Shown here in pieces: positions 12,682-27,600 of a stretch of 64,000 nt of DNA (position 1 is its first letter; the number at the start of each line of letters is the position of its first letter). The position numbers and the translations under genes are program-made. The stretch is from Camarhynchus parvulus. Its lineage: Eukaryota > Chordata > Aves > Passeriformes > Thraupidae. The stretch lies in NCBI RefSeq assembly GCF_901933205.1, contig NC_044574.1, positions 22,615,733-22,679,732 of the forward strand, given 5' to 3'. Under the pieces are notes generated by a model. The model was given only the letters and a program-made list of their open reading frames with translations, searched no databases and had not been told where the DNA came from.

Positions 12682-15600
12682 CTGAGGTGAGCAAAACAAA
12701 GCGCACTTGTATTTCCCCACAGAAGAGTTAGATCATTCTCAGGAGCAACAGCATAGGCAGAAACAAATTTCCAGGTCCCCAGAACAAGATGTCAGAGCAG
12801 ACACCTACATGGACACTGCTTCACTTCAGAGCATCTTCCTTCCTATCACCTACTGGCCTTTCTAGTTCTCACTACTGTTGAATCACACTTTCTCAGGGAA
12901 TTGTGTTTTGAAGCAGAATCCACAGATTGCACACCACTTCTTAGAATAGTGATTTTCTAAGACAACTACAATATAAGGTTAAGAATTAAAAATAACAAAT
13001 AGAATGAAGTGGTTCCTATAGCCTCACACTTACTTGAGAAATACCAAACTCAGAGAAATTTATTAGTATGCAATTCTTGTTTCTTTTTAGCCTGTATCAA
13101 ATGAGCAAGAGCCTTAAATTTACACCCACAGTAAATCTCCATCTTTTTACACAGTTCTTAAAAAAAGAAAATCACATTTACTTCTTCCAGAAATAACTTC
13201 AATCTAATAGTAACAGGGTTATTAAAAAAAAAATCACCAATCTTATAAACAGAGCAGAATCAGTAGATATCTGATCCAAGACTGGCCACTGTAGCATTCT
13301 AAGAGAAGCATACAACAAAATTACCTAAGCCTTACCTTCCTACAGAAAGGACTGTAACTTCTCCAATACGACTTCTTCTGTTCTCTTTAGATTTTTGAGC
13401 TGGCTTTATAAGGTGCCATCGTTTGTGACTACAGCGAGTACAAACATCCTTTTCCACCACTCCTCCAACAGTATGGAAGTGATGGGTTTTGCAGTTGTGT
13501 CTGAATGGAACAACACCTGGTGACAAAGGAGTCCCCGGACTCACTGGACTCTCAGGAGAGGTAGGAGATAATGGGCTGTAGAAAAAAAGAAATAAAGAAA
13601 TTTTAATGTTTACTATAAAATACTATTTCTTAAAAAGAAAAAAGGATGAAATCCAACCTTCAGTTATGTCTAGTGAATAACCAGTTTTTACAGGAAACAT
13701 TTATTTGTGAGGATGTCCAGCTTAGAGTTCCCTCCAATATTCTATTTTTGCAATTGGAATCACTTTCACAAACTAATTCAGCTGCAGTCATGTGGTTAAG
13801 GTAACTAACATAAAAGACAAGAAAAAAAAGAGAGGGGAAAAAGTCAGCTTAAATAGAAGAGAATAGGTTACATGAACTTACACTGAAGAAGACATTTAAT
13901 AAGCTGCTTACACTCACAAAAAAAAACTGCCTTGGAAAATTATAGAAAGTATTTCAGAATTGTTACAGGATCTCAAGGAACTCCGAGCAGAAGAGCACAG
14001 TCCCACAATACTGAAAGGAGGCAAAACTAAAATGTGTACCACAATGACAAAAGGAAACATCATCATCCAGTTTCAAGGGAAAAAATAAAATTTTAAGTAC
14101 CTAGAAAGAAAAAGCAGTACAACTGCCAAAAGGCATTTGAGATTAACTAATAGAATCAATCTGATTTTCCTCAAAAGCAGAAAAACAAACAGATAGCAGT
14201 GATAGAAACCAGTTGTACTTTTTTTGGACTTTAGCATCAATTTTAACACTGTCTTGTAACACAGCAGACCAGAGCTCATGAAAGGTGAAATAACTGTAGA
14301 GTACAGCAGCATCTTGTAAAAAAATATTAAAAACACATACAGAATGTAATGTATCTGTAATTGCTGTGAAACTGCAAAGTCATACTAAATGTGGGGTTTT
14401 TTGATGCTGGTTATATTCAGTGCTTTGAATAGTTCACTGGGTAACAGAACAGAAGAACAACTAAAGTACCCATAAGCTTTGGGTAACCCATAGCAACTGC
14501 AGAGGTCAAGATAAGAAATTAGAATGATAAGAAGAGAACACGTATATGAAAGACATTCACATATACACAAATCTTACTAAAAATACAGGATGTATTGCAG
14601 TAAGGACAACACAAATTCTCAGTGTTTTAGCAGAAAGCCTTTACCCAAACCTAGACCAAAAAGAATCAGACAGATGACCATTCTTCAGAAAAAGAGGATC
14701 ATGAGCAGAACATGAATCATTAACAACATTCTTGCTTAAAAATGACAAAACAGTGGAAATAACAGAAGTATAACCTGTGAACCTAAATTTACAATACTCA
14801 GCATTAATCATGCCTGATCCGATCCTACCATGCAGGTTTAGAAATGTTATTTCAAGAAATACAAACAAACTGCAGAGACTCCAAAGGAGAACAGAAAGAA
14901 CAAATTAAAGAAGTAAAACATGCCAGAGAAGACTGGGAGTTACTTGGATGCTCATTCTCCAAATAAAAATATTGGCAAGAAATATTTAATGGTCTTCAAA
15001 TAAATAAGAAAATGCTATTAAGGAAAATAAAAGCAGTTCAAAACCTGAAGCAAAGACAGAACTAATGGCTTCAACTAAGAGAAGGGTAGATTTTACTCAA
15101 CCATAACTATTTCTATAATTACGAAGTTTCATAGCGCTCAGAACTTGCAAAGAAATACAGAGGATTTCTCCTTGATTACAAAAGCTTCAGGAGTATCTGT
15201 CAGATTCTGTAAGAGCAATCATTTTCTCTCCTCCTTACTCTTCATATTTTAATTCACCACTGAAACTATAGGCTAAAATGCCCAAGATAACATTACATAT
15301 GCCTATGCAAAAAATTCAAACAAATATCTCTACAGAACCACAGACATTTAAAAATATCTATACTTCAGGAGAAATCCCTTTGGAAATTCAGGGGTCTTTT
15401 CAATAACCAAGCTTCTCACCATGAGAACAGGTGTTTAATGGTTCTATACTCTTTGTTTTGCTGAAACTATATACTCCTAATTCTTTTATAGGTGACACAA
15501 TACTACTTCAACTTCCATCTCCTCTGCCTTGAATATGAAGTTATATACAAAGAGTACTGAGAGTCTAGATGTAGGTAAAAATACAAGCACTTACACATAT

Positions 15601-18600
15601 GATGCATCTACAAGTTTTTTTACACATACAATGCATCTAAGGCAGACATGCTTTCTCTACATAATTACCTGTGCAGTGAAAAATCCTAACAGATAGGTCA
15701 ACCAATGTCTATTGTTACAATTATAAAGAAAAAAGTAAACCAAAAGCAGACACAGAAAAAGATGTCTCTTGTAAGTTAGCACCTATACAAATGAAATGAG
15801 TGCTGTTCTGTTCTTTGAAGCCACAGTAGCTTTGGACTAAGCCACCTTGTATGTAACTCCACCCCAAAGTAAACCAGTATTTGCAGCATCTGTAAATTTT
15901 TAGACCAAAATGCCGAAAAACTGTATCATGCACCTAGAACATATAACCAGAAGAGCCAGTCACTAACCCAGGGTATATGTTACAATTTAAGGACTCAAAC
16001 ACGATGGAAAAATCAAAGTATTATTCTCTTAGCTGGTAACTCAAGCAAGCGATGTAGTCTTAAGAGTTCAGGAAACAAAGTCCTTTGAAAGCATACGCTT
16101 TTAGTTGCCTCAGGAAACATGCATTAAAATGAGGAGTAATTACCTTTCAGGTTCAAAGACACTGCTATCTGCTACCATGGCCTTTAACACATCAGCATTT
16201 GCTGCAATGAGAATAAACAGAACTCTTCAAAAGTGAACGGTTCTAACTTTAGAAAAAAACCAAAACCAAAATTAAGGTTCCTCAAAGATATTTCATTTAA
16301 AAGAAAGATGACTGCATTATGTATCTCCAAAAAAGCACAAAAGAAAACTGCAGAAAAAAAATGTTAATGTAATTCTATGGGTAACCTTAACATGAACTAC
16401 TAAAATTGCAGTTGATATCGCACTCAAAGCTCCACCCCAATGCAAGCCATGAAACACAGCCATCTACACAAAACTCTTGAACAAAATCTCTGAATCACCT
16501 CACATGTTTAACTTAACTTCCGATTAAAAACATCAGTTTAAGTGAGCCCCACAAAATGAAAATTATCAGCCAAGAACTATCAATTGCTCATTTCCTATCA
16601 AAACACACGAATTACCTAATCCCAATCTCAAGGAAAAATACACAAGCTCAAAGCACTAACAGTCTAAAAAAAACCCCGAACAACAGAAAAAATCCCCAAA
16701 CAACAAAATCCAAAAATCCCCACATGCAAACTCAAAACCATTGCTTTTCCAGAGGACTAATTCAGAGGTAACTCAAAGCAAGTTCAGTGGTCAGAACTCT
16801 GATTTATACAAATGTAAAATCAAAAGGCTGACTGCTCTTGTCCTATAAAAACATCCAGTCTCCTAAACATTTCTTCTATTGGGCAAATACATTCTGAACT
16901 AACCAAGCATTCCATGGGGTGCTTAACTATGATTTTGTTTTCTCGGTCACATCTTATCCTTTACTTTGCAGACACATGCAGATAACACGCACAGAATTCA
17001 ACATTAGTGCTATATATCAAATCACCCATTAGTGCTACATAAATACCCATTAGTGCTATATACTGTGTCAGTTATGCACAAGCCTCTCATCAGACAAGTG
17101 CTGCAAGAATCACTTCAGGACAAGAAGTTAAATCTAGCCAAAACATAAAAGTTTCCACAGGCTTTAAACACTGCCACTAAGAAAGCAACATTGAGCTTTT
17201 ACTTCACAAAGCAAAAGGCTGAACCAAAAAGACCCAAACACCTAAACAGTTAAAATACATGGAAATGCATGACCTGAATTTACCATACAAAACAATTTTC
17301 AAGTAAGCAAGAAACTTCCCTATTGTGCTTGAAGTTACTGCCTTGTAAAGAAAATTTCAAAGAGCTAAGAATGAACAAATTGGATATTAAATGAAAGCAG
17401 GTGAACATACCATAAGTCAGACTATCCGAAAAAACATATTTGTTATAGAACACCATCATAAGGGCTGCTAACTTCAATGGCAGTAACTTCAATACTGTAC
17501 CTTCATTTTTCATGATGTAGTTAACAATTTGTCCCACAGTGTCACTATTCTCATGTATAGTTTCATTCATTTCTGTGCAAAGAAATAAATATGTTGTCAG
17601 TATCTTGGCCTTATGAATCAAGAACTGAACTATTTTAAAAATAAATAATGATAAGACAGTCACAACCAAAACTGAACACAAACCAGAAGAAACTACATTT
17701 CAAAAAAGAGGCAAGATTTTTTTGTCACTTGGAGGAAAAGCTTAGGTAGGACTTTATCATCCTTATTCAGTAAAAACTATGAACACAGGTTTATCGTCTC
17801 TACAGTAGCCCAAACAAATTTAGCTGAGAACTAATTAAGGTCAGTATTTTCATAAACATACTTCAAAATTCCTTCTCTAGCTAGTAAGGAGGAGACAAAT
17901 AAGAGAGCAGCATTTCTAATCCTAACAACAGGGAGGGGGAAAAAAACCAAAACAACACAAAATGTTTAACTGTCTCAAACCACTATTCTAAAGCAGCTAC
18001 TATCCACTTTTATTATGAGGGGGATTCAATTTAAGATTTTCACATCTTCAAGGACGTAACAATTGATTAATTAAAAAAAAAACTGAAAACTTTTGTAACA
18101 GAATGCACCCATTAACAATATTAAAAGCCTCCCTAGAATAATCAGCAAAGAGTGAAGATCAATTGGGGAACTAAAACAATGAAGAGGCAAAACTGTGCCC
18201 TTCCCTAATAACTGTTATAATGCTTCATTTTAAAAAATGGGATTGAGGCAAGTTTGATAGGCTAGACTCTAAATTTTTCTCTTATGTACTAAATTAGGAG
18301 CTTCCCCACCTCTGCACCCATGCTTCATCCTAATACCTGCAACTTTGCAATGTAAATTAGAGGCAGCTCCTTCCTGCCACAGAGACATGGGGGATGTCCC
18401 CATTTCACTGCCACTCCCCCGTTCCACCCAGGGGAACTAACAGATCAGATAGCTCCACTCACTGCTCAGCTGCCCCAGGCAGTTAATGCCTAAGAACACA
18501 TTGACACATCATTACTGCACCACATGGGTCTACCCTTACCACAGAGCCACTGTAATTTGCACTCATTATGAACCTACTGAATGAAATTAATCGGGAGAAA

Positions 18601-21600
18601 GGAAGAGGAGTATTGACAAGCGACTTTTGTTCTTACTTACATTTTACAAATGCTATACCATGTTATAGCCTTTCCCGCCTGGTAACACCATTTTTTTCCC
18701 CAAGTAAGAATAAATGGGAAAAAGGAACAATAAAAACAAGGGTACAAATGAACAAATACTAGGATAAAAAAAAGGCATCTTTAAGGAAAAATTATAAGTA
18801 GCATTACATAAAACAGAATAAAGTTATTCAGTCCAAAGGCTTGGTTTTATAAAGAGAGGGGAGAAGTGAATGACAGCACAACAGGAACAAATTAAGACTG
18901 CAAAACATAAAACTAAGATTTTAGGCTTTAAATGGAAGCTTTTTGCCACTTCTCAGCAAGCACCACGTACAACAGTACTTTGTTGTTAACAGCATGCAAA
19001 ATACAGAAAAATGATCCGGTGATTCCATCTGTGGAGTTGCAAACAAATATAGGGATACTTTGATCCCTCTGTAAGCTCCTACTTAATGTTAGCAGACTCG
19101 CATGGGAAAAGCGGAACACGCCTGGATTTGACTGGCAGAGATCAAACCCCAAGTGACATGTAGTAACAAAAATATTATTCTTAATACTGCTTTGATGTCA
19201 AATATAGACACAGAAATGACAGAAGTCTCACAATAAATTATTTCATAGTAGTTGCAATGTACAGAAATAGGAATTTGTTTATTAGACTTGATTACCTATT
19301 TTTTCATCAATTTTTTCATCTTCTAGTTCTTCAGCTTCTGTTGTACAACGGTATCCTTTTTTCTTAAGGATATGGCAGATAAGGATCCCCAAGAGACCCA
19401 TGATGAAGAAAACAGGAACCAAAGCAAAGGCAATATACTCTAGGTGTTCAGGCTTGCCATCATTGCCATCCATTTTAGTTGTCAAAGTAGTTGTCTGTAA
19501 GCCATGGCTTGACAAAACCAATGGAACCTCTCCATCTATGTAAATCAATAAATAAATGTATCACTATACACTGTAAATCACTTGAAAAAATTCAGAAAAT
19601 TACAAGCATGACCAAATCTCCACAGTACCTTCTGCAATGAAAAGGAAAACACATACTCTACTGGCTGACAACTTACACCAGAAACAGCAAATATTCCCTC
19701 TTCACCAAACAATTACAAACATCTAACACCCAAAAAACCTGTGCGATATTTCATCAATATAACAGTGAAGAACCAACCATACTGTAGCCTGACAGGCTTG
19801 TAATCTCAAATAAAGGGCTCACATGTTTCACAGAAGAATAACACTACCATTGCTCCTTGTTCACATCAGCGAGGAAAATGCTATCATATTCCTCCAGTCC
19901 AGGAGTTCATGCAAAATTACCAATAAAATGTGGATCCTTCCCTAATATGAGAGTAAATACAGGATTTAATATTGACCTCGCATAGAAAAATTATCAGGTG
20001 TGAAAGAAATAGCCTTGATTTTTACTTTTCTTTTGACAGTGGAAATTCTCAAAAGAACATCCACTCCCTACTCATCAGAATAAGGTGGACTCATTGTTTG
20101 TCTGAGATCTGGAAATCATTTTGTATTTAAACTTGACATGAAAGAATTCTTTTTGCTTGCAAAGAATTTAAGTTGAAGCATTGTCACACACTATATCCAC
20201 ATTTAAGCACTTTTGTTTCATTTAAGTTCTGAATTTCACAGATGTAAACTCCATGTTATAAACTGGGATTCTGACCTATCAAAAGTATAAAATATTTACA
20301 TTAGAAGGGAAACTTGAAATTCATCAGCCCAAGTGCTGCTAAAAGCAGCACTGATTAGATCAGGTTTTGCACATAAGCTCCATCCAGATAATGAACATTC
20401 CACATCTCTGAACAATCTCTTCAATATTAACACACTTTTAAGTCCAATATACACAAAGAAACTAAGAACACAGTACCTTCTCCCATATCAAAGTATAAAA
20501 AGGTCAACAGCTCAGATAAATCCAATATTACACCTTGCATACTCAAAACCTTTGCAAACCCTTAGAGCTTATACACATTCCCCACCCCATACAATAAAGA
20601 CTTACATATTACTATCCCAAACATGCATTTCTACCTTCTATTCTTCTCCTCCACTCCAGCAGAAAACAATTTTTTTTGAGTAGGAAATAATGTCAACCAG
20701 AAAGTGTTCATTTTTTTATCCATCTATTTCCCATCTACTTGTATTGAAATGGACAAGGAAATTCACCATTGTTCCATTCATCAAACTCGCTGAAGAATAG
20801 AAGTCAGCAGAAAACCATTTACATGACAGGGACATTTTCACAACACAAATGTCTACAATTATAATCCTTTCCTTTCAAAAACAAAACAAACAAAAACCAA
20901 ACCAAACCAAACAAAAAAAAAAGAAAAAAAAAAAAGGAAGCCTCCAAAAATTTGCAGAAAGAGCATTATTCCACAAACATCTCCTGCACTGGCTGCAAAA
21001 CTACGTTGCATTTGAGAAACACCAGTAAGGTGACAGACAGCAAAGAGAAGTTTGGTACTTACCCTAGTTTTCTTTATTCCTCTAGAAACAGTAAACCTTT
21101 TATTTTAAAACATTTCTGAATTTTTCAGAACAGTCTCAAATTGTCAGTTGGGTAGTTAGTATGCAATACACAAATCTTGCTCAAAGTGAAAACAATGGAA
21201 ATTACTTGAAATAACGACTGATAAACCCCAATTAGCAACAAGAAAAAAAGATGTATTAAGCATTTTGCTAAAATAATTTCCTACGAAATAGCAGAAATGC
21301 AGACAAACTGAAAGAAGTGCAAACAAATTACTGAACAGATCTCAAAACTAAATGTTAAGCAGAATCTCAGGATATTTGCTTTGGACAAAACCAGATGGTC
21401 TAGTTTGTTCCCAAACCCAAAAGAGAAAGCTATTCACTTTTAAGAGGGCAGCAATCCTACAGATGACTGTGTGCAGAATTTACCAACATGTAACCTTTGA
21501 AGCTCTAGTATGCCTGAGTAGGACAATTGAAAAATATCTACAATTTAACACTTCAAGACTGCAGTTGTTTTATACTGCAAGGAAACAGAAGACAGGAAAG

Positions 21601-24600
21601 GGTAAGGGATACAGTCATGTAACTGAGAAGGCTGATCTTACATGCAGTTTACTTGCATTCTAAGAATTTATAATTCATGTTTTAATATACAATTTTTTTT
21701 TTTTTTAACTCATCAGGTAGCAACAGCCACAAAGTATCCCAGTTAATCAGCAAAAGTAGTTTCATTTACTTTCGAGGCAGGAGAAAACTATCACACCAGA
21801 GAAGTATTACTTGAATGACTACAACATCTCAGAATCTAGGAAATACAACTGAGACAGTATACAACACAAGTTCTTAAGGGTGTTAATAAATAAGCACTTT
21901 TCCTGCTCAAATCTAAGACAACACAACACGCAGATACTTTGGATTTTGTTGCACTGTATTGATTTTAAGAATGAATGGGAAACACCTCCCTTCTATCAAC
22001 TTCCACTTGCTAGTCAAGCCATTTTGTGGAAGGGTCATAAAATTTATCCAACTCAACTTTGGGTTTTCTGCCTCCCTTTGTGGCAAGAGTGCCACGGATT
22101 GCCCAAACAAGCATCCATTTTCTCCATAACCATGGCAGGAAATTCCCACCAAACACAGAGAGCAAGGGGGCCTTGTAACATGGCTAGAGGTCCATGCCTC
22201 TGGCTTTCCACATCACGGTTCACTGCAATTCCTCCAGATCCGAAGTGGCTTTCAGAGGTCCCTTCCCATTCAGTTCTCTGCTACACCAGTCACTGTGCTC
22301 CTGACAGATGTAATCCTAAAAATAGTTTTTAACTCGATTACTGAGATAACCAGGTTTCAAGAAACAAGGCCACAAAAAAAATCTTTCATTTTTAAGCAGT
22401 CATTTTACTGAATCAGTATAGCCTGAGGTTTGGCAAACTCCTCTGTTAAGACAATCCACTGACTGAGTATGCTGAAGTGGGGAAAAAACAATGAGCAAGA
22501 ATAGACAAGTACATCTAGAACAAACATCCCAGAGTAATTGTAGTAACATGGAGCCACAGTCTCAGACTATGTTCAAAAAAAAAGGGCAGCAGCATTAATT
22601 ATGTGCAGAAAATTTTTAAATGTGAGGGCAGTATTCAAGGCCAGGGTGGATAAGGTTTTGAGCAACCTGGTCTAGAGGGAGGTGGTGCAAGGAGGGTTGG
22701 GACTGAACAATCTTTAAGGTCCCCTTCAACCCTCAGCATTCTATGATTCTATTAAAAGAAAGTATAATGTCCAACATAATTATTTTTAAATCATCAACCT
22801 AAAACCCCATCAGCGACACAGCCATTGAAAACACAGATACAATTTAACACCATCACCACCCTCCAAAAGAGCAAATTGTGCCTACGTTTCCTCCAAAAGG
22901 AAAACTGTGCCTACACTGGCACTTTTTTTACTGACAGAAGAAGGTTGAAATAATTACAATTTATCAACTGAATCCTCAGTAACATAGATTAATCTATTAA
23001 TAGGGTTAAGGTTTACAGAGATTTTGAACTATGAAGGAAAACATACTTAGAAATATTTTTTTCATTTAAAAATTCATTAAATTAACATGGATACTTCAAC
23101 ATACCAGATTATTTACATAGGCCTATGTGACTTTTCTTTGGTTGTAATTAGATACCTAAAATTCAACATGAAACAAACATTACTAGTAAAACATTGTATC
23201 AATAACGTTTCTATAAAACCATGCTATTTACACAAAGTCCAGAAACTGCTTGATGCCATTCATTTTTTGTTCAGACACAAAAATTCACCAAAAGCAATGC
23301 AGAACTATCCAAGAAGAAATTAGCTGAATCAAGTACTTTGGTGCCATGTAACCTTACAAGCAGAGCAAAGCACTCAGCTTTCATTATCAAACACCCTACA
23401 CAGTCTGCCCTCAAAACCCTCAGCAATTATGCCACAATGCGAAGCCAAGCCCTGAGGACCTAAACAGGCAGTACATTTTATGTGCCAAGTCACAGTTCCT
23501 TCATTGTGCATTCCCCATTCCCTTTCCCCAGAGGCACATCACACTTCTGTCAGACTGCTGACAGTTCACCTCAGTCTCATGATGCATGATGCTGCTTCTC
23601 AAAGGTTTTAATAAGGCCATAGCAATCTTCCTTGACTTGAGTCAGTTCATAAAGAACTGATTTGTTTCAGCGCTTTGCTGTCCTGGCATTTTTATACACC
23701 AGTCATTGTATACCAGTCTACATATCAAACTTACTTGAAGATGTGATCTAAATGAAATTATTTAGAAGTGATATTCAGCACACTTCATGATGTTTAAACT
23801 GAAAATAATAAATTGCACTCATGCTACTAGTTCAGATCCCATGTACTCATTTGCTTAAAAAAACAATATATGCCAAGTACTGAAGTTGAATTTTGCCTGC
23901 CCTTACTTCCTCTTTACCTAAGAAATAAAATATAAAGATAGTCAATCTTAGACAAGTCTTTTGGTTCTAATCACTGTTACTCAGATACACTGGTAGTGTT
24001 CTTCCACCTCAGCAATTGCTGAAGACAAATTACAGCACCTTCAGGAAACAGAATATAAGAGGAAAAAAGTTAGCAGATAAGTGGAAAAATATTTCATGCT
24101 TCATTCAATTGCAATTTTTACATGGCATAGACAAATTTTTCATAAAGCACATGAGAAATTTCTAGAAATATTTAATCTTAATCCTATCTTGCCTAAAGTA
24201 CGACTCAGATCCTTGAAAAACAAATCCTTTTAATAACCAAGATCAAAACAGTTTAGTTCTTATATTAGCAGTATACAACTCAGCATTAAAATAATGCAGT
24301 TTTTCTAAATCTCCTATACTAAATCTAAGTAGAATCTACACCCATCTGATTACTTCAAGCACATTCCACTTGTTTTTGTATTGTTTAATTTAGAGAAAGT
24401 GGGCCATAAACAACAACGTAATCTTCTCTCTGCTCTAGTGGTAAAAAAATCCTCTTTAGTTACTCTGGATTTAGCCCATTATCCCCATGCCATTTACCTT
24501 TTATGGCATGCCTTTTAAAAAGGTTTGTTTACATGTTATGAATTTGGTTATTTGAGCAATCTACCTGCTAAAAATAGATACATATATATACACTATCATC

Positions 24601-27600
24601 TTGTCCATTAAGTTTAAGGAGTAACAGGATCATATTCCCTGCTTTTAGGAATGAAAATGAAACATAGATATCAATCTCACAGTATACAGAAACAAACTAT
24701 TGTTGGCCTTAATGTAATTAATATTTAAACAAACTAAATATGATCACATACAACCTATTTAAGTACAACACAAATGAAATATGGTATGGCAGATGATCTG
24801 CTCAAACATCTCAGCTAAGCACAGCTGGAAAACAATGTCTCAGTAGCAATATCAGTTTCAGCATTTCTCCCCCTCCTCACCATTAATGGGCCAGTCTACC
24901 CAGCAGCAGAAAAAAGGGCCATCACTTAGGGTTCAAAATACTTAAAGAGAATATTGTTTGCATGGGGGAGTTTTGGGCTCTTTTGGGGATTTTTCTGGTG
25001 CTTTGTCTTTTCCCTTCTTTTGTACCTGGATCACTTGTGGATCAATTCACCCCACAGACCTACACACTGCTGCTAAAAACATTGCTTAAGCTTTCTGAGG
25101 CAATGGCACAAGGAGAAATGGTCAGGCAGCCTGTGAACCCAGCTCCCCCTGCAAGGAAAAGATACCTGATGATGATATGTAGTCATCTTCTCCAGGCTCT
25201 ACAGAGGGTGTATTTTCAACTAAATTAAACACTAACAACACTTCCTACCTCCAGGACAGATATCAAAGGCGGATGGATATCATAGAATGATTTGGAAAGG
25301 ACTTTAAGGACTATGTAATCCCAACCCTGCCACCATTGGCTAGGACACCTTCACTAGATCAGACTGCTCCATCTGTATGTGCTTGTTCATTTACAGCATT
25401 CATTTTAAGTATCATTTAGCATAAAAACTTCTTTCATGTTAAATTACATGCTTTTAAATTCAGGCATAAAAATAAAAACTCCTTGTTTATTAGCTTAATC
25501 TCCTAAACACACACTAAATACCTCAATCTCAAGAATTTAAGAAACTAACTTTACTTTTAAAGTTGAGTTTTAGTGAAGTCAATTCAATGCCAGCTTGTAT
25601 CTCCTAGCATTTCAGAAGTGGTGGATATTTCCTTAAAAGAAAAGAAGTTCTAAATCCGTTGTATACTTTCATTCAGTACCTTCAACTTACTCAGAAATAC
25701 AACATTCTATTAGAGCTGCAGCAGAGGTTTCTATTATAAACTCACGTTTAATTTTTTTAGATTCTTAATTCAGGTGCTTAGCAGGGAAATCATTTAGGTA
25801 AATCATTTACTCTGATGGTAATCATGTCTTTTTTACTGATAGTAAACTTAACAAGAAGAGTTTGATGCAACGTCAAAATAAATATACTTTTTACAAGCTA
25901 TCTGATTCAAATAGTATTTATCTATTCTGGCCACTACAGTCAAATTGCTTTTGCAAAACTAAGCAGATGAAATTACTAGCAATTGCAATCACAAGACAAA
26001 ATATACCACTGCCCAAAACACACACACAAAAAAATAATGAGGAAACATTAGGGCTTCTCTGCCTTACTAGTCAGGTGGTAGCTACAGAAGAGAGCAGACA
26101 AACTAGAAAAGTCAGTAAAGAAGAGGTTAAAAAAAGTTTAGATATTTTCTAGAGAAAAAAAACTCTCAAGTGAAGAAAACCTATTCTCTACCACTTGCTT
26201 TGTCTATTGTTCAAGGAAATTGTACATCAGGGAATATGCTTAAAGTGAATAACAAAGGAAAGCCACCTATCATCGAAGAAGAACATTCAACACATTTGTG
26301 AATTCCGCTTAACTTCTGGCTTCCTTATAGTAATCAGAACCTACAACCAGAAGTGAAATAAGCAGGAAGTGAGATGACAAAAAGGAAGCCACATGATGAA
26401 GGAACATACTGACAACTAATAACATACTGCCAACTGCCTTAGAGGTTACAGGGCTGATTAAGAATTTCTGTTAAGAACAAACTTCAAAGCCTTCATCAGA
26501 TTTGTCAAAAGCAGTATGTCAAGAGTGTGAGCAGAAGGATCAGCCAAGTTTCCTTAAAGCTCATTTTAAATGCACCTACTTAGTGATCACCAACAGTAAG
26601 CCCCAGGCAGCAAAGTCTCAGGCATGACCTGAGACACCAAACAGCATCCATGGTACCAACATTGTGCTCACAACCATAAACACCGAGCTTTTCACAGTGA
26701 CTCAGGCCACAGCCTGCTAAGAGTTCTCACATTAGAGACAAAATCTCTGGCTCACCAAAGTCACTACCAAAATTTTGACTATAGGCAAATTTTGCAGGAG
26801 GTCTGGGAAGAGAGCTTTCTACACTGAAAGGCAAGTCCCCACCCTGACAAGTCCTTTACTAATGCAAATTTCTTCTGAATTATACACCCTATCAACACAT
26901 TCAGTAAATTTCTGCAGAAAGTTTTAGACTGGCTTCTCTGAAAGCCTCAGGGTAGGGTGGGGATTCAGAAAGGAGGTACCTGCTATGTAAGGTAGGTCCT
27001 ACTCACAGCAAAAAAAAAATATAGCTAAAAGTATCACTGTATAATGCATATAAGACTCAATGATTTTGAGTGCTGAAATAATTGCAATAAACATTGCAAT
27101 TCCCTCACAGCCAGAGAGAGCTTAAGAACCAACAGGGAAGACCAAACCTAGTCAACCATCAGTCACCACACCATGAAGGCATCTGACATTGTTTAGAATT
27201 CTGTGAGAAAAAAAAATTAACAGTAGATAGAGCAGTTTTGTCCTGTTGAGAAAGGGAAAAATTTAAATATAAAGGGAAGTAGTATTTAGCCTGTTCTTTG
27301 TGCTACACAGTATGTGATTGATAATGCTGCATTAACACATACAGAGATAAAAAGCTTATGGTTCACTGTTTACCAGTACTAAATTGCAGTGCTTATGGTG
27401 TAATTGCTCTGGTCACTACTTGAGCAGCATATAGCTCCTACAGCAAAAATACACAGAACTGGGGCTTTACATTTGCATTTCTGTTGGAAAATTGTGCCTC
27501 AAACTTCAGTTTTCAAATACAACAGCACACAGCTGTCTGTAGCTCTGCAAACAGCTACAGTACATTTAATAAAGCACATTTCACCAGTATGGCCATTAAA

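Noticed and set aside
17280..17681. 133-codon minus-strand ORF taken as a single gene
   Set aside because: Only 17501-17572 is coding (RELL1 exon 3); the rest is intron read through on both sides.
21880..22332. 150-codon plus-strand ORF in RELL1 intron 1
   Set aside because: No recognisable domain, no splice partners with coding potential, and composition like random translated intron; a shadow ORF also runs on the other strand.
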